DNA from: JAOUEA01 sp963797635
Lineage (GTDB): Bacteria; Actinomycetota; UBA4738; HRBIN12
Assembly (NCBI GenBank): GCA_963797635.1
Contig: CAWCPZ010000003.1
Location: forward strand, 142,637-206,636
Direction: 5' to 3'
Length of the DNA: 64,000 bases
Every line of letters begins with the position of its first letter. Within the stretch, counting starts at the first letter, position 1. This document shows positions 56,451-64,000 of the stretch, one piece after another. Both the position numbers and the translations under genes were made by a program. The notes below the pieces were generated by a model, which searched no databases, was not told the DNA's origin, and was given only the letters and a program-made list of their open reading frames with translations.

Positions 56451-58044
56451 ATGAGGGGGACATCCGCACCACCTGCTGGTCTGGCTGCGGGTCTGGCGAC
56501 CACGACCTATCCACGCCGTACGTTCGTGCGCACCGCCGGGATCACGGCCGCGCTCGCGAGCACCGGCATCGCCGCCGACCTGTTCCGGGCGATACCCGCC
56601 TCGGCCGGCGGCACCGTTTCGTTCGTACCGACCGATCCGGATCTGCACCTGCTGCGCCGGGCGACCTACGGCATCACGCCGAACCTGCAGAAGGACATCA
56701 GGCGCCTGGGACGCAACCGGTGGCTGGAACAGCAGCTCGATCCGACCTCGATCAACGACGCCTTCGTCGAGGACTACATCCACGACCGCATGCCCAACCT
56801 GAACATGGGGCTGCAGGAAGCCTGGGACACCCTGGGCGGGTCGTGGGACCTGATGGTGGACCTGGGCAAGGCCGCGATCCTTCGCGCGGGATGGAGCAAG
56901 CGCCAGCTGTACGAGGTGATGGTCGACTTCTGGTCCAACCACCTCAACATCACGAACCCGCACGAGTCCTGCTGGTGGTCGCGCCACGACTACGACCGCA
57001 AGGTGATCCGCAAGCACACGTTCGGCAAGTTCTCGAACATGCTCCGCGACTCCGCCCTGCACCCGGCGATGATGATGTACCTCAACAACGCCGAGTCGAC
57101 CAAGGACAACCCGAACGAGAACTACGGCCGGGAGATCCTGGAGCTGCACTCGGTGGGCGTCGACGGCGGCTACGACGAAGACGACATGCGCCAGTCGACG
57201 TTGGTGCTGACGGGCTACGGCATCGACTGGGACACCGGGTTGTACGAGTACCACGACTGGGCGCACTACACCGGTCCGGTCAGCGTGATGGGCTGGTCGC
57301 ACGCGAACGCCAGTGAGAAGAAGGGCTACGACGTCGCCCTGAAGTACATCGACTACCTGGCCCACCATCCGTCGACGGCCACGCGGATCGCCACGAAGCT
57401 CTGCCAACGCTTCGTCTCCGATGTGCCACCCCCCGCCCTGGTGGACGCCCTGGCGGAGACCTACCTCGACCACGACACCGCGATCGTCCCGGTGCTGCGG
57501 AAGCTCTTCGGTTCGTCGGCCTTCAAGAACTCGGTCGGAGAGAAGGTCCGCCGTCCCTTCCAGGACGTCATGGCCACGGTCCGCGTGCTCGGCATCAAGA
57601 CCGAGGCGAGCGGGACCGACGGGCTGCAGGCGATGTACTGGATGCTCGACGGGCTCGGCGACCTGCCGATGGGATGGATCCCACCGAACGGCTACCCCGA
57701 CTACGCCGACGCCTGGCGCTCGGCCGGGATCACGCTGGGCCGATGGAACATGCATCGGCAGCGCCGCCGGGGGCGGCTGGCCCTTCAGCGAGCTGCGGGT
57801 CCCCGACATGAAGACCTTCCTCTTCGGTTCGAAGCTCCCGAAGACCTACGGCGCCCTCGTCGACGTGATGGCGAAGACGCTGCTGTTCCGGAAGCTCGCA
57901 CCCGCCCACCGCGCTGCGGTCCTCGCGTTCGTCGAGAAGGCGGACACCGACACCGTCAACGCGAACGATTCCTTCCTGCAGGACTGGCGCTTCCCCTATC
58001 TGGTGGCGCTGATCCTCGACACCCCCTACCACGGGATCCGGTGA
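56451..58044 (+). CDS. DUF1800 secreted protein, frame broken
   Basis: About 531 residues. The N-terminus has a twin-arginine-like signal YPRRTFVRTAGITAALASTG. DUF1800 blocks are clear: HLLRRATYGITPNLQKDIRR, MVDFWSNHLNITNPHESCWW, GKFSNMLRDSALHPAMMMYL, NPNENYGREILELHSVGVD, DMRQSTLVLTGYGIDW. The function is unknown; the gene is almost always paired with DUF1501, as here. One extra base near 57755 separates the last 95 residues. Upstream, ACCCCTGGGGGGT forms a small hairpin and TTGGAC/TAGAAC (56419, 56440; spacing 15) is a weak promoter candidate. Confidence 0.9.
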
Positions 58045-58048
58045 TCAC

Positions 58049-59347
58049 ATGACGACGCTCGACGCCACACCAGCCACGAAGCCGTGCGGCTGCCCGGAAC
58101 TCCCCGAGATCTCCCGCCGATCGTTCATCAAGCGGGCGGGTGCTGCCGGCGTCGTCGCCGGCCTGGCCACCGAAGGGATGTTCACGCGTCTCGCCTTCGC
58201 GGGTGGCGCGTACTCGGGTGACGTGCTCATCGTGCTGTCGATGCGGGGCGGCATGGACAGCCTGCAGGCCTTCGTGCCGACCGGCGATCCCGACTACGAG
58301 GCCTGGCGCCCCAACATCAAGATCCCCCAGGGACAGCTCCTGCCCATGGGCGGCATCTTCGGGATGCACCCGTCGCTGGGTTCCCTCAAGCCCTTCTACG
58401 ACGCCGGTGACTTCGGCGTCGTGCAGGCGGTCGGCATGGCCGAGCCCAACCGCTCGCACTTCTCGGCGATGGAGGAGATGGAGCGGGCGGCGCCCGGCTC
58501 GTCGCTGAGGACGGGGTGGCTCGACCGCGTCCTCGGCCTGCGTCCCGACGGCGAGCCGTTCCAGGCCACGCAACTCGGCTCGAACACCGCGGCGAGCGCC
58601 TTCCTGGGACCGGCGCCGGAGCTCGCGATGTGGTCGATCGACTCGTTCAACCTGGACGGCGCGTGGAACGACACGGAGCTGAACCGCTGGGACACGGCGT
58701 TGCGAGCCGTGAACGAGGGGGCGCCGGGCGTGATCGAGGCGCCGGCGTCGACGGCGTTGAGCGCATTGTCGACCGCCGAGACCCTGGGCGATGCCGACGA
58801 CTACCTGCCGGCCAACGGTGCCGTCTATCCCGACGCCGGCCTCGCCGACGCGCTCCGTGACGTCGCGCGCCTGATCAAGGGGAACGTGGGCCTGCAGGTC
58901 GCCGCGATCGACTACGGCGACTGGGACATGCATGCCGACCAGGGATCGGTGGACACCGGGTGGATGCACGATCACCTCGGAGAGCTCTCGGATTCCCTCG
59001 CCGCCTTCGCGACCGACCTCGGCCCGTTGATGGGCGGCGTGACCCTGGTCTCGCTCACCGAGTTCGGCCGCACGGTCCGCGAGAACGGATCGGGCGGCAC
59101 CGACCACGGCTACGGCCACGCGGTGATGATGCTGGGCGGAGGCGTCAAGGGCGGTGAGGTCCATGGTCCGTGGCCGGGCCTGGCCGACGACGACCTGGTC
59201 GACGGCGACCTCGCGGCCACCACCGACTACCGGAACCTGCTGGCGGAGGTCCTGGAGAAGCGCTGTGGTGCGAACGCTTCCGACATCAACGGGATCTTCC
59301 CCGGCATCACGAACGACCGACCCGACGTGGTCGACACCCTGACCTGA
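58049..59347 (+). CDS. DUF1501 Tat-exported protein
   Basis: 432 residues. Tat signal ISRRSFIKRAGAAGVVAGLA. DUF1501 is a member of the alkaline-phosphatase/sulfatase superfamily: VLIVLSMRGGMDSLQAFVPT, FGVVQAVGMAEPNRSHFSAM, VAAIDYGDWDMHADQGSVDT and TLVSLTEFGRTVRENGSGGT hold the likely metal-ligand His/Asp/Glu residues, with DHGYGHAVMMLGGGVKGGEV near the end. The substrate is unknown. It follows the DUF1800 gene by 4 bases, so they form one unit, probably exported together. Confidence 0.92.
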   Translation: MTTLDATPATKPCGCPELPEISRRSFIKRAGAAGVVAGLATEGMFTRLAFAGGAYSGDVLIVLSMRGGMDSLQAFVPTGDPDYEAWRPNIKIPQGQLLPMGGIFGMHPSLGSLKPFYDAGDFGVVQAVGMAEPNRSHFSAMEEMERAAPGSSLRTGWLDRVLGLRPDGEPFQATQLGSNTAASAFLGPAPELAMWSIDSFNLDGAWNDTELNRWDTALRAVNEGAPGVIEAPASTALSALSTAETLGDADDYLPANGAVYPDAGLADALRDVARLIKGNVGLQVAAIDYGDWDMHADQGSVDTGWMHDHLGELSDSLAAFATDLGPLMGGVTLVSLTEFGRTVRENGSGGTDHGYGHAVMMLGGGVKGGEVHGPWPGLADDDLVDGDLAATTDYRNLLAEVLEKRCGANASDINGIFPGITNDRPDVVDTLT

Positions 59348-59370
59348 GTTCCCCTCCCGAGCATCTCCCG

Positions 59371-59399
59371 TTGACCGCGGGGCGCCGGTCCGCCATTGT
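59371..59399 (+). promoter_or_regulatory. Promoter candidate for the DUF7144 gene
   Basis: TTGACC (59371-59376) and CATTGT (59394-59399) with a 17-base spacer fit a housekeeping-type promoter. The leader downstream has an inverted repeat CCTCCGC-GAGG-GCGGAGG (59408-59425) and then a GGAGGAGAGGGAGG ribosome site. Confidence 0.45.
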
Positions 59400-59441
59400 T
59401 GCGGCGTCCTCCGCGAGGGCGGAGGAGGAGAGGGAGGCACC

Positions 59442-59834
59442 ATGTCGAGCAACCGCAGCAGCGGGGCCGTCGGGCTCACGTACTTCGCCGCGTTCATGTT
59501 GATCATGATCGGCTTCTTCCACGCGATCGCAGGGCTCTCGGGCATCCTGAAGGACGAGTTCTACGTCAAGACCCCGAACTACCTCATCAACCTCGACGCA
59601 TCCGGGTGGGGCTGGATCCATCTGATCGTCGGCATCATCATCCTGCTCGCCGGATTCGGGCTCTTCACCGGCGCGGTGTGGGCACGCACCGTGGCGGTGA
59701 TCATCGCCCTGATCAGCGCCATCGCGAACTTCGTGTTCATCCCGGTGTACCCGTTCTGGGCGATCACGGTCATCGTCATCGATGTCCTCGTGATCTGGGC
59801 GCTGACGGCGCACGGACGGGACGTGGTCGAGTAG
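59442..59834 (+). CDS. Four-helix membrane protein, DUF7144 type
   Basis: 130 residues with four hydrophobic segments: VGLTYFAAFMLIMIGFFHAI, IHLIVGIIILLAGFGLFTGA, TVAVIIALISAIANFVFI and FWAITVIVIDVLVIWALT. Small inner-membrane proteins of this pattern are common in Actinomycetota and have no known role. It has a strong ribosome site and its own likely promoter; the DUF2252 gene follows 32 bases later, so they may be co-transcribed. Confidence 0.88.
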   Translation: MSSNRSSGAVGLTYFAAFMLIMIGFFHAIAGLSGILKDEFYVKTPNYLINLDASGWGWIHLIVGIIILLAGFGLFTGAVWARTVAVIIALISAIANFVFIPVYPFWAITVIVIDVLVIWALTAHGRDVVE

Positions 59835-59866
59835 ACCCGGACGGCACCAGGAGGTTCGAAGGATCC

Positions 59867-61282
59867 ATGACCACTCGCAGAGCGGAACCCGCCTCACCCA
59901 GTGAACGGCGGGCACGGGGGAAGGAAGCCCGCGCGCAGACGCCTCGATCCAGCCACGAAGGCTGGACGGCGTCGGCCGAGCGTCCTGACCCCGTGGCTCT
60001 GCTCGAGCAGCAGAACACCACCCGCGAGCCGGACCTGGTGCCGGTTCGTCACGGCCGGATGATGGTCTCGCCGTTCACGTTCTACCGGGGCGCGGCCAAG
60101 ATCATGGCCGCCGACCTCGCGGGGACCCCCACCGCCGGGCTCGACGTCCAGCTGTGCGGTGACGCGCACCTGTCGAACTTCGGCGTGTTCGCGTCGCCGG
60201 AGCGCACGCTGTTGTTCGACCTGAACGACTTCGACGAGACGTTGCCGGGCCCGTTCGAGTACGACGTCAAGCGCATGGCGGCCAGCTTCGTGATCGGCGG
60301 GCGGAACAACGGCTTCTCGGCGGCCGACGCACGTTCGGCAGCCGGCGCCAGCGTTGCCGCCTACCGGAAGGCGATGGCCGAGTTCGCCGAGATGGGGACG
60401 ATGGACGTCTGGTACGCGCGCCTCCCGGCCGACCAGATCCTGTCGGCCGTGGGAGCCAACGCCAAGACGAAGCAGGAACGCAAGTTGGTGACGCAAGCCG
60501 GCAAGGCCCTGGCGAAGGCGAAGACACGCGACAGCTTGCAGGCCTTATCGAAACTCTCCGAGGAGGTCGACGGGCAGCGCCGCATCATCAGCGATCCGCC
60601 GGTGCTCATCCCCGAGCGCGAACTCGGTCAGGCCTACGGCCTCTCACCCGAGGAGATGGGGAAGGTGGTTCGCGCACAGTTCCGCGCCTACCGTTCGACG
60701 CTCCCCGACGACCGCCGCAAGCTCCTGGAACGCTTCCACCTGGTCGACATGGCGCGCAAGGTCGTGGGCGTGGGCAGCGTGGGCACCCGGGCATTCATCG
60801 CGTTGATGGACGGCCGCGACGGCCAGGATCCCCTGTTCCTCCAGGTGAAGGAAGCCACCGCCTCGGTGCTCGAAGACCATCTGCCGGCGAGCAAGTACAA
60901 GCAACCGGGCGAACGCGTGGTGCAGGGTCAGCGGCTGATGCAGGCCGCGAGCGACATCTTCCTGGGTTGGGCGCGCGGCGCCGAGGCGAACCGGTACTTC
61001 TACTGGCGCCAGCTCCGTGACATGAAGGGCTCCGCGGTGGTCGAGTCCATGTCCCCCGTTGCCCTCTCGTTCTACGCGGAGCTGTGCGGATGGACCCTGG
61101 CCCGGGCCCACGCCCGATCCGGCGACCCCGTGGCGATCGCCGCCTACCTGGGCGGCAGCGACCGTTTCGACCGCGCGATGGAGGATTTCTCCGAGCGCTA
61201 CGCCGATCAGAACGAGCTGGACTACGCGGCATTCATCAAGGCCGTCGCCGATGACCGGATCGCCGCGACCGAAGGCGTCTGA
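59867..61282 (+). CDS. DUF2252 family protein (kinase-like fold)
   Basis: 471 residues. Family blocks: LVPVRHGRMMVSPFTFYRGA, VQLCGDAHLSNFGVFASPER, LLFDLNDFDETLPGPFEYDV, KRMAASFVIGGRN, DMARKVVGVGSVGTRAFIAL and QGQRLMQAASDIFLGWARG. GDAHLSNFG and DLNDFDET mirror the catalytic and metal loops of aminoglycoside-phosphotransferase-like kinases. The substrate is unknown. ATG 59867 with GGAGG 10 bases upstream. Confidence 0.92.
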   Translation: MTTRRAEPASPSERRARGKEARAQTPRSSHEGWTASAERPDPVALLEQQNTTREPDLVPVRHGRMMVSPFTFYRGAAKIMAADLAGTPTAGLDVQLCGDAHLSNFGVFASPERTLLFDLNDFDETLPGPFEYDVKRMAASFVIGGRNNGFSAADARSAAGASVAAYRKAMAEFAEMGTMDVWYARLPADQILSAVGANAKTKQERKLVTQAGKALAKAKTRDSLQALSKLSEEVDGQRRIISDPPVLIPERELGQAYGLSPEEMGKVVRAQFRAYRSTLPDDRRKLLERFHLVDMARKVVGVGSVGTRAFIALMDGRDGQDPLFLQVKEATASVLEDHLPASKYKQPGERVVQGQRLMQAASDIFLGWARGAEANRYFYWRQLRDMKGSAVVESMSPVALSFYAELCGWTLARAHARSGDPVAIAAYLGGSDRFDRAMEDFSERYADQNELDYAAFIKAVADDRIAATEGV

Positions 61283-61337
61283 CCCGGCCTCCGATCAGGT
61301 CGGCCCGTGCTGATCGATCGCGTGGCAGACTGACCTC

Positions 61338-61616
61338 GTGGACGACGAAGCACTCCTCGCCCGAGCCGAAGCGGCCCTGACCGAGATCAAGATCGGTCAG
61401 GGACTCTCCGAACACCACGCCGCGGTGCTCGCCGCCTTGCGCATCCGGTTGAAGGGCAGCGAGGGGAAGTCGCTGGAGGAGATGCTCGAGGCGGCCGACG
61501 ATCCGGGACCGGACATCCTCGCGGAGAAGCTGGCGGAAGCCCAGCGGGCGTCCAAGCCCACGCTGGACGACCTGTTCGCCAAGGACCCCAAGCCGAAACC
61601 CGACTGGCCTTCCTGA
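61338..61616 (+). CDS. Small acidic hypothetical protein
   Basis: 92 residues, not recognised. GTG at 61338 without a ribosome site; CAGACT eight bases upstream resembles the -10 box of leaderless transcripts. The protein is helical, acidic at the N-terminus (MDDEALLARAEAALTEIKIG) with a Lys/Pro-rich C-terminus (KDPKPKPDWPS). It has a sensible heptad-like pattern but no known motif, and follows DUF2252 by 55 bases. Confidence 0.55.
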   Translation: MDDEALLARAEAALTEIKIGQGLSEHHAAVLAALRIRLKGSEGKSLEEMLEAADDPGPDILAEKLAEAQRASKPTLDDLFAKDPKPKPDWPS

Positions 61617-61652
61617 TCCAAGCCTGTCCCTCAGGCACTCCGTGCATGGTTT

Positions 61653-61687
61653 TCGAATCCTTGCGCATGGGTACCGGCGATTCGAAC
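61653..61687. promoter_or_regulatory. Inverted repeat upstream of the C-terminal metalloprotease gene
   Basis: TTCGAATC (61653-61660) and GATTCGAA (61680-61687) are perfect inverted copies with 19 bases between. They lie 35-69 bases before the ATG at 61722 and could be an operator or a leader stem-loop. Confidence 0.45.
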
Positions 61688-61721
61688 GCTCCCCGAGGGG
61701 CCCCGAAACAGGGAGGTGGGC

Positions 61722-63915
61722 ATGCTTCGACGCATGCGTTGGTTGCCGGCAGCGATCCTGCTGGCGTCACTGTCCGTACCGGTAGCGGCCGCGAGTGCCG
61801 CGCCGGGCGACGCTCGCGCGGTCGTCACGGCTGCACGAACGTTGCCACCCGACTACAAGCTGCCATCGCTCGCGACGCGAGACGCGCGGGCGCTTGCCGC
61901 TCAGGAGCGGGCGAGCGCAGGCGAACGATCGACCGTCGGAGACGAGAAGCTCTGGCTCGCTCTCGATGACGCCACCGGCGAGCTGTACGTCAAGGAATAC
62001 ACCCTGCGGGGCGTCGGCGAACACGCCGAGGTGTGGGTCGCGAGCGACCAGGACGACGTCTCGACCGAACACGAGGTTCCCGGCGGGAGATTGTCGCAAC
62101 GGGATCCGCACGAGGATCACGAACGCCCAGGTGCAGTACCTGATCGGCCAGTTCGACGGGAACATCTACCCGAAGGAGGCGCAGGTCTTCAGCACGCCTC
62201 CGGACCGCAACGGCCAGGCCGCGCCGCTCACCGAGATCCTCGATCTGCCCGCCAACTACTACCGCGGCGATGGAGACGACATCGCCGTCCTGATCGACAA
62301 CGTGCGTGACGCGAACTTCTACGACACCGACAACCAGTCGAACCTGACCTACATCGCCGGATTCTTCTCGAGCGGCTTCAACGAGCTGCTCAACCGCAAC
62401 GTCATGACGATCGACTCGTTCGACTGGCTGCACCGCACCGGCGCGAACCCGCCCCACGAGCCGACCGACGATCCGTGCACCAGCGCACCGGCGCGGCCGT
62501 CCCTGTACGAAGGGGTGTTCGCCCACGAGTACCAGCACCTGCTGGAGTACTACGAGGACCCGGGCGAGACGATCTGGATGAACGAGGGACTGGCCGACTG
62601 GGCGCAGACCCTCACGAACTACGTCGACCCCAGCGTCCCCATCGACCAGCTCGGCTACGACAGTCACATCCAGTGCTTCCTGGGATATCTGGGTATCCAG
62701 ACCCCGTTCAATCCGATCCCCAGGGAGGGCGGTCCGGAGAACTCCCTGACGTTGTGGGGCGACCAGACCGACCACGAATCCGAGATCCTCTGCGACTACG
62801 GTGCGGCGTATTCGTTCATGGAGTTCCTCGCCGATCGATACGGCAAGGGCTTCATGGGTGACCTGCACCGCGACGACCGGCCCGGGTTGGCCAGCGTCCG
62901 CAAGAACCTGCAGGCGATCGGCGTGGATCTCCCCATCAAGACCCTGATCGGCCGGTGGGCCGCGGCGATGGCCCTGGACGGGGTGCTCGATGATGGCGCG
63001 ACGCTCCAAGGTGGCCAGGCCCAGCAGTACCGCGTGAAGACGCTGGACGCTTCGATCAACTGGGAGACGCCGGACAGCTACAGCAGCCCCGGCGCCCCAC
63101 CCAACGGTTCGGACTACGTGCGGCTCACCGACGGATACGCCGGCAGCATCGACCGCATCGCCTTCAACGGGGCGGAGGAGTTGCCGATGCTCCCGATCGA
63201 GTGGACGGTGGACCCCGACCCCGCCGGACCCACGACGGACCCGGCGCTGTACTCCGGGACCGGGGACAACCTGAACCGGGCCATCGTGCGTGAGGTCGAG
63301 GTCCCCGCCGGGTCGCCGGAGCTCACCTTCGACGGCATGTGGAGCCTCGAGGACGGGTTCGACTACGGCTATGTCCAGGTGTCCACCGACGGTGGCGTGT
63401 CCTACGACACGATCCCCTGTTCCGATCAGGAAGAGGGGCCGCTCGGCTCGGCGTTCAACGGTGAGTCCGACGGGTTCGTCGGGGTCTCCTGCGATCTGTC
63501 GGACTGGGCCGGGCAGACCATCGTGATCGCGTTCCGCCTGGTCACCGACTCCAGCGTGTCGCAGGACGGCCTGTGGGTCGATGACGTGGCGATCGACGGG
63601 ACCGTCCTGTCGGATGGATCCACCCTCGACGGGTGGCAGTCGCCCACGCAGTTCAACCCGATCGACGTGGCTGGGTACACGCTGCGGCTGGTGGCGTACA
63701 CCGATGACCACTCGCGGGCTTGGACGCACGTCGTTCGGTTGGGCGCCGGGTTCAGGGGCGTGATCGAGGGCGACGCGCTCGACCAGGCGATCGGCCGGCG
63801 CGCCGACGTCGTGGCGGCGATCGTCACCTACCACGACAAGACCGAGACCGTGCAGCAGTACGCGCCGTACACGCTCCGGGTGGATGGCGAGCTGATGCCG
63901 GGGGGCGGGAGCTGA
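61722..63915 (+). CDS. Secreted zinc metalloprotease, immune-inhibitor-A/M6-like, frame broken
   Basis: About 731 residues. Signal peptide MLRRMRWLPAAILLASLSVP and AAASAAPG. The zinc site is GVFAHEYQHLLEYYEDPGET (HExxH) followed by IWMNEGLADWAQTLTNYVD, with Glu as probable third ligand. The C-terminal half has a jelly-roll (ELTFDGMWSLEDGFDYGYVQ, DGLWVDDVAIDGTVLSDGS) as in M6 peptidases. One extra base near 62090 joins the signal/prodomain to the catalytic part. Start ATG 61722 behind GGGAGGTGGGC. A distant paralogue lies at 50.2 kb. Confidence 0.88.
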
Positions 63916-63936
63916 CCCCAGGCAAGCATCAGGCAG

Positions 63937-63971
63937 CGAAAGGGGCGGCCCGTTCCGGGTCGCCCCTTTCG
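63937..63971. terminator. Hairpin terminator after the metalloprotease gene
   Basis: CGAAAGGGGCGGCCC - GTTCC - GGGTCGCCCCTTTCG forms a long, near-perfect stem (one mismatch) 22 bases after the stop. The bases that follow are not a T-run. Confidence 0.75.
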
Positions 63972-64000
63972 TGTGTCGATCGAGTGCCCGGGGTGGGATT

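Noticed and set aside
1..64000. tRNA, rRNA, riboswitches, insertion sequences, prophage
   Set aside because: I looked for cloverleaf ends, conserved rRNA blocks, known riboswitch cores and transposase motifs and saw none; faint matches did not hold up. A computed scan would be more reliable.

Overview
The window is 64 kb of very GC-rich, gene-dense DNA. The following point to an Actinomycetota-like chromosome segment: Flp/Tad pilus genes, DUF222/HNH nucleases, a maltokinase-like kinase, LexA-type GAAC-N4-GTTC sites, TAGACT-like -10 boxes with apparently leaderless GTG/ATG starts, Tat-exported DUF1800/DUF1501 proteins, and an acyl-ACP desaturase. An uncultured class is possible; I cannot place it further. 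I saw no rRNA, tRNA, CRISPR array, insertion sequence or phage module. No gene-free stretch exceeds about 230 bases.

Layout. 0-3.1 kb (minus): the start of a Tad/Flp pilus operon (pilin, TadE, TadG, CpaB, then CpaE/TadZ running off the left edge). 3.3-6.1 kb (plus): two GT-C-like membrane proteins. 6.0-8.1 kb (minus): three tandem NarL/LuxR response regulators without a kinase. 8.2-13.6 kb: a DUF255 thioredoxin-domain protein, peroxiredoxin, an ArsR-SRPBCC pair, cyclophilin, an SGNH hydrolase and a GNAT enzyme. 13.7-21.7 kb (plus): a near-complete serine-cycle island, then a PhyH-type dioxygenase. 22.6-26.0 kb: a DUF222-HNH gene and a LigD-type polymerase diverging from a LexA-like SOS box, then a convergent ATP-dependent DNA ligase. 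26.5-32.5 kb: TypA/BipA and a polyamine-type ABC transporter operon ending in a PPK2 kinase. 32.6-43.9 kb: a giant secreted propeller/malectin/Fn3 protein, an epimerase, LacI plus class I aldolase, a cyclase-AAA-TPR regulator and an L,D-transpeptidase. 44-47.3 kb (minus): GNAT, maltokinase/glucosamine-kinase-like kinase, SIS isomerase and DinB genes in one compact operon. 47.3-64 kb: a UDP-glycosyltransferase, an amine oxidase, two secreted metalloproteases, a desaturase divergent from a COG2907-DUF1365-CFA-synthase operon, the DUF1800-DUF1501 pair, and DUF7144 and DUF2252 proteins.

How genes work together. The strongest theme is C1/C2 metabolism. Hydroxypyruvate reductase, PEP carboxylase, glyoxylate aminotransferase, malyl-CoA lyase and malate-CoA ligase (two subunits) would turn hydroxypyruvate/serine plus CO2 into acetyl-CoA and regenerate glyoxylate. 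Glycerate kinase, enolase, malate dehydrogenase and GlyA are not here. Other coherent units are membrane-lipid modification (desaturase, COG2907, DUF1365, CFA synthase), DNA repair near an SOS box, amino-sugar handling (kinase plus isomerase) and surface pilus assembly with nearby regulators.

Data quality. About twenty conserved genes are broken by single-base frame changes. In genes with one or two breaks these are consistently equivalent to one extra base, so they look like consensus-sequence errors rather than gene decay. I annotate such genes over their full extent and note the approximate break.
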